Shown: piece after piece, positions 44,279 to 53,321 of the stretch
Position numbering within the stretch: position 1 is the first letter of the stretch
Layout of the letters: each line of letters begins with the position of its first letter
DNA from: Paraburkholderia phenazinium
GTDB lineage: Bacteria > Pseudomonadota > Gammaproteobacteria > Burkholderiales > Burkholderiaceae
DNA: 64,000 nucleotides
Assembly: GCF_900141745.1 (NCBI RefSeq)
Contig: NZ_FSRM01000002.1
Span: forward strand, 2,356,001 to 2,420,000
Direction: 5' to 3'
Position numbers and translations under genes: made by a program
The notes under the pieces: model-generated
Seen by the model: the letters and a program-made list of their open reading frames with translations, nothing else
The model's database searches: none
Told to the model about the DNA's origin: nothing

Positions 44279-45436
44279 ATGAAAAAGTCCGTTGTGACAA
44301 TGGCGTTGCTGATGGGCGCCGCCAAGGTCGCTTACGCTCAAAGCAGCATCACGCTGTACGGGATCCTCGACGAATCGGTCCAGTACACACATAACGCTAC
44401 GTCGACCGGCGGCAATGCGGTCGGGCTCTATTCCGGCAACCTGTCGGGCGATCGCTGGGGTCTTAAGGGCTCGGAAGATCTGGGCGGCGGACTGAAGGCG
44501 ATCTTCCAGCTGGAAGACGGCTTTAACCTGAACAACGGCAAGATGGGCACCTATAACGGGACCACGTCGGAATTCGGCCGCCAGGCCTATGTCGGTCTGC
44601 AGAGCGACAGTTACGGCACGTTTACCGCTGGGCGTCAGTACGATCCTCTCGTGGACCTGGTGCAGGGTATAACGGCCGATAACTACTTCGGCAGCGCGTT
44701 TGCGACCGCAGGCGACGTAGACAATTACGACAACAGTTCGCGCACCAACAATTCGCTGAAGTATGTGTCGCCGGTGTTCGGCGGTCTGCAGGTGGAAGGG
44801 CTTTACGCACTGGGCGGCACGGCAGGCGCGACCGGGTCGGGGCAGACGTGGTCGGTGGCTGCGGCGTACAACAACGGCCCGCTTGCGCTCTCGGCCGGTT
44901 ACTTCGTAGCGGACAATGCAGACACGACCGCCGCGACGCGAACGGGCTGGTCCTCGACATCGGATGGCACGTTCGATGGTCCCGTCAACACCGGTTATGA
45001 CACGGCGAAGTCGATCAACATCGCACGCGTCGCCGCGCAGTATGTTGCAGGCCCCTACACGTTCGGTCTGAGCTACAGCAACTCGATGTATAAGGCGGAT
45101 GCACAGTCGGCGTTCCTCGTGACGGAAAAGTTCAACACGGGGCAAGCCTTCCTGAACTACCAGGCAACGCCGGCGCTGCTGCTAGGCCTCGGTTACAGCT
45201 ACACGAGGGCGAGCGGCGATACGGGCGCGACGTATAACCAGATTTCGCTGGGCGCGGACTACAACATCTCGAAGCGCACCGACGTGTATCTGGTCGGCGC
45301 ATGGCAACACGCCAGCGGCGAGCAGTTGAACAGCGACGGCACTGTGAGCAGCGCCGAGGCTTCGATCGGTTCGTATGGTGTGGCAGGAACCAGTTCGCAG
45401 GACTTGATCAGTATCGGCATCCGTCACAAGTTCTAA
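44279..45436 (+). CDS. OmpC-type general porin (Burkholderia trimeric porin family)
   Basis: ATG 44279 gives 385 residues with a classical signal peptide (MKKSVVTMALLMGAAKVAYA, cut before QSSITLYG). The mature protein starts with the betaproteobacterial porin hallmark SSITLYGILDESVQYTHN, shows RWGLKGSEDLGGGLKAIFQL and ends in IGIRHKF with the terminal Phe needed for BAM recognition. It forms a 16-stranded outer-membrane channel. It stands alone and is closed by a strong hairpin. Earlier in-frame starts lie in the leader and are rejected. Confidence 0.95.
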   Translation: MKKSVVTMALLMGAAKVAYAQSSITLYGILDESVQYTHNATSTGGNAVGLYSGNLSGDRWGLKGSEDLGGGLKAIFQLEDGFNLNNGKMGTYNGTTSEFGRQAYVGLQSDSYGTFTAGRQYDPLVDLVQGITADNYFGSAFATAGDVDNYDNSSRTNNSLKYVSPVFGGLQVEGLYALGGTAGATGSGQTWSVAAAYNNGPLALSAGYFVADNADTTAATRTGWSSTSDGTFDGPVNTGYDTAKSINIARVAAQYVAGPYTFGLSYSNSMYKADAQSAFLVTEKFNTGQAFLNYQATPALLLGLGYSYTRASGDTGATYNQISLGADYNISKRTDVYLVGAWQHASGEQLNSDGTVSSAEASIGSYGVAGTSSQDLISIGIRHKF

Positions 45437-45471
45437 CGGGTCAGTCGGGCATCCATACTGGGGGATGCGAA

Positions 45472-45507
45472 AAGCCGGTCGCCTGCGCGAGTTCAGGTGA
45501 CCGGCTT
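45472..45507. terminator. long hairpin between convergent porin and LysE genes
   Basis: A 14-bp stem AAGCCGGTCGCCTG/CAGGTGACCGGCTT with one G-T pair and an 8-base loop lies 36 bp after the porin stop and 6 bp before the LysE stop. It probably ends both transcripts, although T-tracts are short. Confidence 0.7.
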
Positions 45508-45512
45508 CATGC

Positions 45513-46139
45513 TTACGCTGAACCTGAAAACCGCACCACCTGATGCAACGCTGCCCACGCGAGTGACAGAGAGAACGCAGCCAGAATGATCGACGCGCAA
45601 CGTTGTACGTGCACAGGATTAACCCGCTTCAGGCGGCCGCTGCCGAGTCCCGCGCCGAAAGTGATCCATAGCAGGCCGATGGGGACGAGCAGGGCAGTGA
45701 AGATCGCCATGGCTTCAAGATAGGCGCCGAGGCTCTGGAACACCGCCGCCGGAAAGATGGTGCCGGCAAACAGGATGGCTTTCGGATTGAGCAACGTGGC
45801 GACGAACAGGGTACGCAGGCCGATTGTCGCGTGTGTCGACGAAGAAAAGGAGTTCGCCGTCTGCCACATGCGAACCGAGAGGTACGCAAGATACAGGCTG
45901 CTCGCGAGCCGCAACAGCGTAGGCAGCCAGGTGAGCGACGTTGCCGCATGTGAAAGAAAAAGTCCCCACGCCGAAATCGACACAAGGTAGCCGGCGAATT
46001 CGCCGCCCGTCAGATGTGCCGAGCGCCTCATACCCCGTCGCAGCCCCGCAGTGGCGAGCAAGGTGTTGGTTGGGCCAGGCACGACCAGCACGATAGCGCT
46101 GCCTAAAGCCAGCAATGCGGCACTTGAAGTTGAAAGCAT
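45513..46139 (-). CDS. LysE/RhtB-family amino-acid exporter
   Basis: A 208-residue protein with about six membrane helices. The first contains the LysE-family VLVVPGPTNTLLATAGLRRG signature, and the third ends in FVATLLNPKAILF, also typical. Family members export lysine, homoserine, threonine or leucine. The substrate cannot be chosen from sequence. It is convergent with the porin and 112 bp downstream of the EAL gene on the same strand. Confidence 0.88.
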   Translation of the reverse strand: MLSTSSAALLALGSAIVLVVPGPTNTLLATAGLRRGMRRSAHLTGGEFAGYLVSISAWGLFLSHAATSLTWLPTLLRLASSLYLAYLSVRMWQTANSFSSSTHATIGLRTLFVATLLNPKAILFAGTIFPAAVFQSLGAYLEAMAIFTALLVPIGLLWITFGAGLGSGRLKRVNPVHVQRCASIILAAFSLSLAWAALHQVVRFSGSA

Positions 46140-46251
46140 TGGATTGACGCGAGCAGAGGTGGACCCAGATTATGTGCGATTGTCGGCGATCTGGAGCGCA
46201 ATGTCGAACCGTTGCGTTGACGAAGCGCGGAATGCGAGGTCCGGCAGCGCC

Positions 46252-47454
46252 TCAATAGCTTCCCAGTTCCTCGAAGAGGACGTCGCCGCAAACGACGTAC
46301 CTGACCCCGCCGCTTTCGACACATGCAGCGAGCGTCACGCAAAGATTCATCGATCCCGAGGTGACATAAGGCTCGCTGACGACGGCCTCGCCTGGATGAC
46401 TCACCGCGTCTCTGAAGTATGGCCGTTTCGACCAGTTGGCACCCTTGCTTCTTCCGAGCATGGGGAAGCGAGATTGCTTGCGCATCGGGTGATCGGTCGA
46501 TTCCACCTGTCTGTCGATCTGTGCGCCGTGTTGATCCAGCAGGAACATGCGAATCGACAGCGGAAGGGCGAGGAAGCGCGGCGCGATATCGGCGAAACTT
46601 TCGCCCATGCAGAAGGCGTGCGTGACATCCCGGAACGCCTCCCGGTAGGGCTGCAACGCCACCAGGTCGGCAATCGGCTTGATCCGCTCGGTACTGTGAA
46701 AGTCTTCTAGCAGGTGTTCGGTGCCGGTCACGACCAATTCGCCGTTCTCGGGCAACGGCGCAGGCCTGCCGAAGTAGTAGCCTTGTGCGAAGTCGGCATC
46801 GCAATCGAGGCACAACAGCGCTTCCGTTTCCGTTTCCACGCCTTCGATGGCAACGAGGGTGCCAATTTCATGCAAGAGGCCAACCAGCCGCCGCAGACTG
46901 CGTGCATTGCGATGGCTCATCGCCGCCTGTCTGATCAGTTCGCGATCGAGCTTGACCACATCAGGACGCAGATCCCAGACCCGGCTCAGGTTGGTTTCGC
47001 CGGCGCCAAAATCGTCGAGCGCGATGAGCAGGCCATGTTGCCGTAACTGGTTGGCCACATCGACGAGCGTTTGACTTCTTGGCAGCGGGGTTTCGAGCAC
47101 TTCGATCGCGAGGCGTGAGGAAGGGATGCCGCAGCCGAGGATGTCCGCAATGAGGCCCGGTCCGTGAACCGGATGAATCAGTACTTCAGGCTGTACATTG
47201 ATGAACAGAACGCTTTCGTGGTCGGCACGGCGTGCGAACTGACCCGTGTGACAACGCACGCATTCGCGTTCGAATTCGCCGGTGCGATCGACGAGCGCTG
47301 CGCGGCGAAACGCTTCGATCGGTGAACAGGGCCTGCCGTTAATCGATGAACGCAGCAACGCCTCATATCCCAGGGGCGTCAGATGGGCAAGAGACACAAT
47401 GGGCTGAAACGCGCTGTTTACGCTGGGTAGAAGATAAGAATACGCTTCGCTCAT
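46252..47454 (-). CDS. EAL c-di-GMP phosphodiesterase with C-terminal Cache-like sensor domain
   Basis: The 400-residue protein begins directly with an EAL domain (about 10-245) that has the complete catalytic set: E31 (EAL), N86, E118, D147-D148 (DDFG), K168, E204 and Q224. It should therefore hydrolyse c-di-GMP. Residues about 270-400 form a PDC/Cache-like domain (NWSKRPYFRDAVSHPGEAVV and SEPY). No membrane segment or signal peptide is present, so this normally periplasmic sensor type would be cytoplasmic and follow the enzyme. It lies 86 bp downstream of the GGDEF gene, probably co-transcribed. Confidence 0.88.
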   Translation of the reverse strand: MSEAYSYLLPSVNSAFQPIVSLAHLTPLGYEALLRSSINGRPCSPIEAFRRAALVDRTGEFERECVRCHTGQFARRADHESVLFINVQPEVLIHPVHGPGLIADILGCGIPSSRLAIEVLETPLPRSQTLVDVANQLRQHGLLIALDDFGAGETNLSRVWDLRPDVVKLDRELIRQAAMSHRNARSLRRLVGLLHEIGTLVAIEGVETETEALLCLDCDADFAQGYYFGRPAPLPENGELVVTGTEHLLEDFHSTERIKPIADLVALQPYREAFRDVTHAFCMGESFADIAPRFLALPLSIRMFLLDQHGAQIDRQVESTDHPMRKQSRFPMLGRSKGANWSKRPYFRDAVSHPGEAVVSEPYVTSGSMNLCVTLAACVESGGVRYVVCGDVLFEELGSY

Positions 47455-47540
47455 CGTATAGCGGTACCCATGGTGAATTCGATTTGCGGTGGCATCAGCC
47501 GCCTGTACCGCGCCAGCATGACAAGCACACTATGTCCAAT

Positions 47541-49061
47541 CTAACCAATCCTTTCTCGTAAGTACTCGCGTTGTGGCATTGCCTCGACCCGGTTGCGGCC
47601 ACTTTCTTTCGCGCGATACAGCGCCTGGTCGGCCGCCTCGACGATCTCGGCGGCTTCGGCGTACGACGATTCGAATACGGTAATGCCTATGCTGACCGTG
47701 ACGAGCTCACCCGTCGGCGTCTCGTTGTGAATATTAAGCGAGCGGACCGCTTCCTGCATCCTTTTCGCCACGAGGCGTGCGCCGTCTTCATCGGTCGACG
47801 GAAGGATAGCAGCGAACTCTTCGCCGCCATAGCGTGCGAGCAGGTCGCCGCCGCGCGGCAACATCGATTGCAGGGCGGCCGCGATCGAAATGAGGCATCG
47901 GTCGCCGGCCGGATGACCGTAGCGGTCGTTGAGTCTCTTGAAGTAGTCGATATCCACGAGGAGCAACGCAAGCGGCTCCTGATTGCGGACCGCGCGGTTC
48001 CATTCGACGATGAGCGTCTGATCGAAATGGCGGCGATTGGCCGCATTGGTGAGGCCATCGGTTAACGCCATCGCTTCGAGCCGGTCGCGGGCCTCGTGCA
48101 ACTCGTGTTGCACCCGTAAATGACGGCCTTGCAAGGTCGTCATGCGGATGCCGTAGACAACCAGCGCAGTGAACACCCCGACCATGCCTTCGTAGAAATG
48201 CCGGCGTATCACGGACATGCTGAGCGCCAGCAGCGCGACGGTATAGAAAATGGGGCTGACGTTTTCGATGAACAGCGCAAGCCGCTTTCTCTGCGCGGGC
48301 TGTACCCGCTGAAATCGCGGCGAGGTGGGTATCACGGCCACCACAGCCAGAAACAGAAACGGCAGATCGGCCATCAGGTCGATCAGATTGTGCGTGTCGG
48401 TCGACACGGCCAGGTCGTTATAGATCCACGCCATGACGCCATAGATCCAGAGAAAGGCGCAGAGGACTTCGTAAAAGCGCCGTTCGTGTCCGCGCGGCTG
48501 AGCGACCAGACGCAACGTGGATGCCACGATGAGAATGACATTCTCGGCCTTGTAGGTCAAAAGCAGCACCGAGATCGAAACAGGCTGCAACTGGGCGCCG
48601 GACAGCGGCGTCACGGAAAAGATGGTGACGTAGGTCAGGTAACCGGTCAGCAGTGCCTGGAATCCGTCCAGCCAGACGAAGAAGGGAATCGACTGTTCTG
48701 TCGAGACGGATGAAATCGCCAGCAGGATCGGCACGTCGAAGAGGAAGAAGCAGACATCCGAAAAGTAGGCGACGCTGACCGGAATGTGCTGGAAGATGTC
48801 TTCCCAGGCGCTGAGCAGCATGCCGCACAACCAGAGGAACATGCCGGCGGCGAGCAGAATCCACGCCGAACGGGATTGGCGCTCGACCGTGGCCACGCGC
48901 CAGCCGCAGGCCGCGATCACGAGCGTTGGGCAGAGCAGCAGAAAGGGGTAGGTCAGAACCGCCCCCTGGGAGCGAAAGACGAGCAGCACCAGCGCGTGCA
49001 GACAGACGAATGCACACGCGAGCGGCAAGAGAACTTTCAGTAACGGCGACGGGCGGCGCAA
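47541..49061 (-). CDS. membrane-bound GGDEF diguanylate cyclase
   Basis: A 506-residue protein with eight to ten hydrophobic helices over residues 8-330 and a GGDEF domain over about 345-500. The active site reads GGEEF in RYGGEEFAAIL, fully competent, and the inhibitory site RGGD sits five residues before it, so product inhibition is expected. The membrane part has no clear family name (MASE-like). Synthesis of c-di-GMP here and hydrolysis by the next gene's EAL enzyme suggest a balanced pair responding to two signals. Confidence 0.88.
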   Translation of the reverse strand: MRRPSPLLKVLLPLACAFVCLHALVLLVFRSQGAVLTYPFLLLCPTLVIAACGWRVATVERQSRSAWILLAAGMFLWLCGMLLSAWEDIFQHIPVSVAYFSDVCFFLFDVPILLAISSVSTEQSIPFFVWLDGFQALLTGYLTYVTIFSVTPLSGAQLQPVSISVLLLTYKAENVILIVASTLRLVAQPRGHERRFYEVLCAFLWIYGVMAWIYNDLAVSTDTHNLIDLMADLPFLFLAVVAVIPTSPRFQRVQPAQRKRLALFIENVSPIFYTVALLALSMSVIRRHFYEGMVGVFTALVVYGIRMTTLQGRHLRVQHELHEARDRLEAMALTDGLTNAANRRHFDQTLIVEWNRAVRNQEPLALLLVDIDYFKRLNDRYGHPAGDRCLISIAAALQSMLPRGGDLLARYGGEEFAAILPSTDEDGARLVAKRMQEAVRSLNIHNETPTGELVTVSIGITVFESSYAEAAEIVEAADQALYRAKESGRNRVEAMPQREYLRERIG

Positions 49062-49528
49062 GGTTGAACCTCAGGGGCTGAGGAAAGCAGGCGAAAGTCC
49101 CCAGGCAGGCGGACGCGGCTCGATGCGGTTCTACCCTGCACAATCGCCGCATTCCGCATAGGCAAACTTACGGCACACGTGAAGAAAACTTGAGCGCGAT
49201 TATTCAGTTGATCTATGCGATCGCGTGGGGGTGTCCAGCAGGGGCTCGCCAAACGTTTGCGCCTCTTGCTGGTCACGCGGTTCGATGGGATTGGAGCACG
49301 TGTCGGGCTTCCACTCATCTGCGGATGTGGGTCGATATTGTTTGAATGAGTTGCAGGCATACAGCGTCCCCCGCCTGTATTTCGCTCGCGATTTTATCGC
49401 GAGAATTGTCTGACCAATAATAATTTGCATAACTGTCGATGACATCGTGGCCCACTGTTTGCGTAAGCTTCGCGTAAAACTGGCAGCGCAGACTTCGCGA
49501 TGACGCACTGCACATCGAGGGCTCTGCC
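49062..49528. other. 467-bp divergent intergenic region
   Basis: No gene is recognised. It holds a perfect inverted repeat CTCGCGAT-TTT-ATCGCGAG at 49385-49403, which could be an operator or a short hairpin. The region separates the leftward GGDEF gene from the rightward reductase gene. Confidence 0.4.
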
Positions 49529-50050
49529 ATGAAAGCTTCCGTCTTTGTCGGAACCAGTCTTGATGGCTTCATCGCCAGGGTCGATGGCTCGCTTGATTTT
49601 CTTCCCGAGGGCGGCGGCGAGCCCCACGGCTACGATGAATTCATGGCGACGGTGGATGCGCTCGTCATTGGCCGCAATACATACGAAACGGTACTGGGTT
49701 TCGATACGTGGCCCTATGCCCGCAAGCCGGTATTCGTCCTAAGTACTCGCCCGTTGGCGAAAGCGCCCGCCGGCGCGCTCGTCGAGCATATCGAAGGATC
49801 GCCGGCGGACGTGGTGTCTCTGCTCGAGCGTCGTGGTGTCCAGCATATTTACGTGGATGGCGGGATCACGATTCAGGCGTTTCTGCGCGCGGGTCTCATA
49901 CAGCATCTGACTGTCACGCGCGTGCCCGTTCTTATCGGAACAGGAATCCCCCTGTTTGGCGAGCTGCTGCGTGACATTGCTCTCACGCATATCGCGACAC
50001 ATCAGTACGCGAGCGGGCTCGTCAAAAGCGAGTATCGGCTGGGCGTTTGA
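49529..50050 (+). CDS. RibD C-terminal / dihydrofolate-reductase-fold protein
   Basis: A 173-residue protein of the YyaP/YwjB type: it starts KASVFVGTSLDGFIARVDGS, has the NADPH-site VIGRNTYETVL and VQHIYVDGGITIQAFLRAGL. Such proteins carry the reductase fold of RibD and DHFR but mostly lack known substrates; many are found as stand-alone genes. It lacks the N-terminal deaminase of full RibD. It is monocistronic by spacing (160 bp to the next gene). Confidence 0.85.
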   Translation: MKASVFVGTSLDGFIARVDGSLDFLPEGGGEPHGYDEFMATVDALVIGRNTYETVLGFDTWPYARKPVFVLSTRPLAKAPAGALVEHIEGSPADVVSLLERRGVQHIYVDGGITIQAFLRAGLIQHLTVTRVPVLIGTGIPLFGELLRDIALTHIATHQYASGLVKSEYRLGV

Positions 50051-50210
50051 TGCCGCGCCTCGCAACGCTTTTTGAGCGTTCAGCGCTATTTCCCGGAATG
50101 CGCTAAAGTGCAGGCCGAATTGTGCGCGGCAGCATGCGGCGCGGTCCGCTTTCGATGCTCTTTCCCTATATGTGAGCCTCGAAGCGACGCGGTCGATTTA
50201 AGGACAGGTA

Positions 50211-51404
50211 ATGAGCAATACCGGCAACAAAAAACTCCATCCAGGGTGGGTTATCTTCGCGCTTGCCATGGGGGGATTTGCGATCGGCACGACCGAGTTC
50301 GCGACGATGAGCCTGTTGCCGTTCTTCTCTCGCGGTCTGGGGATCGATGCGCCCACGGCAGGGCACGTGATCAGCGCCTACGCACTGGGCGTGGTCATTG
50401 GCGCGCCGGTGTTTGCGGTGCTGGGAGCGCGGCTGCCGCGCCGCACGCTGCTGATTTCGCTGATGGGTATCTTTGCGCTCGGCAACGGCCTGAGCGCGGT
50501 GGCCCCGAACTACCACTGGATGCTCGTGTTCCGCTTCCTGAGCGGGCTGCCCCATGGCGCCTATTTCGGCGTCGCGGCGCTTGTCGCAACCTCGCTGGTG
50601 CCGGAAAACCGCCGCACAACCGCGCTCGGGCGCATGTTCCTCGGCCTGACGCTCGCGACCATCGTTGGTGTGCCGATGGCGAACTGGCTGGGCCAGGCGA
50701 TTGGCTGGCGCTGGAGTTTTGGCCTCGTTGCCTTGATGGGCGTCGTGACGATGACCTTTGTATGGCGGCTGGCGCCGTACGAGCCGGCGCATCCGGAATC
50801 GAGTCCGCTGCGTGAACTCGGCGCGCTCAGGCACACGCAGGTGTGGTTGACGCTGGGCATCAGCGCGATCGGCTTTGGCGGTATGTTCGCGGTGTACACG
50901 TACCTGGCCGATGTGCTGGGTGAGGTCACTGGCGTCTCGGCGCATGTTGTGCCGATCGTGCTGAGTATCTTCGGCGTGGGGCTGACGATAGGCAATCTGC
51001 TGGTGCCGATTCTTGCCGATCGCGCCCTGATGCGCACGGCCGGTGGGATTCTGGTGTGGAGCGCGCTTGCGCTCGCGATATTCCCGCTGGTTGCCGGCAA
51101 TGTCTGGCTGCTCACGCTGGATGTGTTTCTGATCGGGCTGGGCGGCGCGCTCGGCACGGTGCTGCAGACCCGCCTGATGGACGTCGCGGAAGACGCTCAA
51201 GGTCTCGCAGCCGCGTTGAATCACTCGGCATTCAACACGGCTAACGCGCTCGGACCGTTTCTTGGCGGCCTCGCTATCGCGGCAGGGTACGGATGGACTT
51301 CGCCGGGATGGGTGGGCAGTCTGCTCGCCCTATGCGGCCTCGCTCTCTGGTTCGCTTCGGTGACGTTGGATCGTAGCCGGTTGCGCAAGCTGTCGCCAGG
51401 TTAG
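50211..51404 (+). CDS. MFS efflux transporter (DHA1, AraJ-like)
   Basis: ATG 50211 follows AGGACAGG. The 397-residue protein has twelve membrane segments, the DHA1 start GGFAIGTTEFATMSLLPFF and the helix-5 region GVPMANWLGQAIGWRWSFGL with antiporter motif C-like glycines. Relatives export sugars or drugs such as chloramphenicol. It ends 2 bp before the convergent hipA stop. No regulator is adjacent. Confidence 0.87.
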   Translation: MSNTGNKKLHPGWVIFALAMGGFAIGTTEFATMSLLPFFSRGLGIDAPTAGHVISAYALGVVIGAPVFAVLGARLPRRTLLISLMGIFALGNGLSAVAPNYHWMLVFRFLSGLPHGAYFGVAALVATSLVPENRRTTALGRMFLGLTLATIVGVPMANWLGQAIGWRWSFGLVALMGVVTMTFVWRLAPYEPAHPESSPLRELGALRHTQVWLTLGISAIGFGGMFAVYTYLADVLGEVTGVSAHVVPIVLSIFGVGLTIGNLLVPILADRALMRTAGGILVWSALALAIFPLVAGNVWLLTLDVFLIGLGGALGTVLQTRLMDVAEDAQGLAAALNHSAFNTANALGPFLGGLAIAAGYGWTSPGWVGSLLALCGLALWFASVTLDRSRLRKLSPG

Positions 51405-51406
51405 CG

Positions 51407-52732
51407 CTAGCCCAGCTTTTTGCCCAGCCGCCGCATGCCATTGAAAACCGCCTCGGCAAGGTCCAGCGGGAAATCCCGGGGTAGCAGGGCGGCTACCTCG
51501 TCGATCACGCCAGGCGTTCGCGCTGCGAGCTCGCCGAGCATCTCCTCGACCTCTGCCGGCGAAAATCCGACGCGTTGCCCCTGAGCGATCCACTGGCGGC
51601 GCTGGATCTGGTTGATCAGATAGTGGACGTTCTTGCTGCGCACGGCCATCGCCAGTCTCACCCGCTGTGCGGCAATGTGATTCGCGCCGCGGCCGATGAT
51701 CGGGTGGGCCGAGAGGACGTCGTAGAGAGGTGTGGACTCGTAACGGTTGCCCGGCAGGTGCGCGATGCTGAAGTTCTTGGCGTGGCCGTCGGTGGCGGCG
51801 AGCAGCCAGAACAGGACCTGCGTCGTGAAGAAGTTGCGCCGGTCTTGCATCGAGCGCTCGGAACCGGCGAGCACTTCCATGATTTCCTCTATACCCGGCC
51901 CGCCGTCCGCCTGGTACTTGCGAAGCGCGGGCGTGCCGGTTGCCTGACACATATCCTCCTGGGGTAAGCGCAAGATCCAGCGTGCGTCCGTTGATGGTCT
52001 GCGGTCGAAGCGTTCGACGATGAGGACCTTCTGTTCCTCGAACGTGGCGATTTCACATTGAGCGACCGGCAACCCATAGGCCGCGACGATTTTCGCGCAG
52101 AGCCACTCGTTTTCCACGGAGGTCCGCATGTCGGCGCGCATGTTGCCGACGAGCCCCAGCGGCAGCTTGAAAATATGCGTTGTCGGCGTGCTGTCCTCGG
52201 GTAGCAGCCATTGACCGTTGTGCCAGAGAAGTGCGGTTTTTTCCTGCGCGCCGGCAATCGACAGGCGCAGATCGTCCACGGGTTCGTGCTGACCCAGTTG
52301 AGGTGCCGAGGTTGTGTCGCGTAGAAAGCGGGCGATCTCGGCGTCGTTGAGTGGGCGCCCCCTGATGCTCTGGAGCCCGACGGGCTCTTCGTCTGGCGGC
52401 AGCATCTGGATGGCTCCAACGCAGTCACGGCCGAGCGTGGCGAGAAGCTGGAATGGTGCGGTGCCGCCGGTCTGATAACGCCGGGCGATACGGCGGCGAA
52501 TGGGTTCGCTATCGGGGAGCAGATTGTCGAAATAGTCGGCGACGACTTCGCCCCGATAGGCCTGATTTCCCGGCGTAAACGGAAGCGACAGCGAAAGCGG
52601 GCGACCCTGCGGATGGTCGATCCAGTCGTCCCGATACGCGAGACGCTCGCCGCTGCGGGTTGTCTCCCAATAGCCAACTGGCAACCCGTTCATCCACAGG
52701 TTCAACCGGTTCGGTTGCGTGCCGCGCGGCAT
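51407..52732 (-). CDS. hipA: HipA toxin, serine/threonine kinase of a type II toxin-antitoxin system
   Basis: The 441-residue protein matches E. coli HipA (440) throughout. Key parts are visible: the autophosphorylation loop with Ser158 (SIAGAQEKTALL), ATP-site K189 (HIFKLPLG), catalytic D315 (ATDGHAKNFS) and Mg ligand D338 (YDVLSAHP). HipA phosphorylates glutamyl-tRNA synthetase, stalling translation and causing persistence; Ser150 phosphorylation in E. coli turns it off. All residues needed for activity are present, so the toxin should be functional. It follows hipB with a 2-bp gap. Confidence 0.93.
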   Translation of the reverse strand: MPRGTQPNRLNLWMNGLPVGYWETTRSGERLAYRDDWIDHPQGRPLSLSLPFTPGNQAYRGEVVADYFDNLLPDSEPIRRRIARRYQTGGTAPFQLLATLGRDCVGAIQMLPPDEEPVGLQSIRGRPLNDAEIARFLRDTTSAPQLGQHEPVDDLRLSIAGAQEKTALLWHNGQWLLPEDSTPTTHIFKLPLGLVGNMRADMRTSVENEWLCAKIVAAYGLPVAQCEIATFEEQKVLIVERFDRRPSTDARWILRLPQEDMCQATGTPALRKYQADGGPGIEEIMEVLAGSERSMQDRRNFFTTQVLFWLLAATDGHAKNFSIAHLPGNRYESTPLYDVLSAHPIIGRGANHIAAQRVRLAMAVRSKNVHYLINQIQRRQWIAQGQRVGFSPAEVEEMLGELAARTPGVIDEVAALLPRDFPLDLAEAVFNGMRRLGKKLG

Positions 52733-52734
52733 GG

Positions 52735-53172
52735 TTACCAGTTTTCCTTTGCCTTGCTGGTTTTACTGGCCTGGCGCTTCGGCCCGGTGTCTTGCTGGGG
52801 GCGTGGCGAGGCCTTCGGGACCGCTTTAGCGGGCCCGGCTGTACCGCGCTGCCGGGCGAGACTCATTCCACGCGCGGGCGTTCCCGGTGTTTTAGCCTTC
52901 GGGGGCCGGGATGGAACCGTACTTTTTTCGCTGACGGCGGGCTCCGCTGCGCTGGCGGCCGTTTGGGCCAGCACCACTTCGACTTCGAGCACGCGCAGCA
53001 CCTTGAACAACCGTTCAACGCTGACGGCCGACGGATCAGCCTCGAGTTGCGCGTAGGTTTGCTGCGTCACGCCGAGGCGGCTGGCAAGCATGGCCTGGGT
53101 GAGCCCGGCGGCCTTGCGGAATCCCTGCAGGAGGGGCCGCAACTGGGCAACGGTTTTGACGGGATAATTCAC
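52735..53172 (-). CDS. hipB: HipB antitoxin with a long basic C-terminal tail
   Basis: GTG 53172 with GGAG upstream gives 145 residues. Residues 10-68 are an XRE helix-turn-helix (LLQGFRKAAGLTQAMLASRL, GVTQQTYAQLE), the DNA-binding and dimer domain of HipB. E. coli HipB is 88 residues; here about 75 extra residues follow, rich in Pro, Lys, Ala and Arg and free of hydrophobic core pattern, so probably disordered. It neutralises HipA and represses its own operon through the four operators upstream. Proteolysis of the tail would be an obvious control point, as for the short disordered tail of E. coli HipB. Confidence 0.9.
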   Translation of the reverse strand: MNYPVKTVAQLRPLLQGFRKAAGLTQAMLASRLGVTQQTYAQLEADPSAVSVERLFKVLRVLEVEVVLAQTAASAAEPAVSEKSTVPSRPPKAKTPGTPARGMSLARQRGTAGPAKAVPKASPRPQQDTGPKRQASKTSKAKENW

Positions 53173-53203
53173 GGGTGGCTCCGTTCCATATCTGAACGTT
53201 CAT

Positions 53204-53300
53204 ACAGGCTAAAGACTGTAAATCGAACTAACAGTCTATCCTCTGTATTTTGCAAATACAAGCTAAAGACTGTTAATGCAAAATACAGCCGTAAGCCTGT
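53204..53300. repeat. four tandem HipB-type operators at 27-bp period
   Basis: The 16-bp palindromic pattern ACAG-N8-CTGT occurs at 53204-53219, 53231-53246, 53258-53273 (first half ACAA) and 53285-53300. The starts are exactly 27 bp apart each time. The spacer N8 is GCTAAAGA in sites 1 and 3. E. coli hipBA likewise uses operators with two half-sites separated by 8 bp (TATCC-N8-GGATA), though with different half-site sequence. Confidence 0.8.
53233..53261 (-). promoter_or_regulatory. hipBA promoter
   Basis: On the minus strand TTGTAT (53261-53256), 17 bp, TAGACT (53238-53233). The -35 box overlaps operator 3 and the -10 box overlaps operator 2; operator 1 lies after the transcript start and operator 4 upstream. 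This is the layout expected for autorepression by HipB. Confidence 0.55.
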
Positions 53301-53321
53301 ATTCTGGCCGACCGCTACTTC

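Noticed and set aside
49385..49403. Perfect 8-bp inverted repeat as a rho-independent terminator
   Set aside because: It is not near any gene end and has no T-tract; kept only as an unexplained palindrome in the gap.
53204..53300. hipB upstream repeats as a short CRISPR array
   Set aside because: The units are 16-bp palindromes with 11-bp gaps, far too short for CRISPR spacers, and no cas genes are present; they overlap the hipBA promoter as operators.
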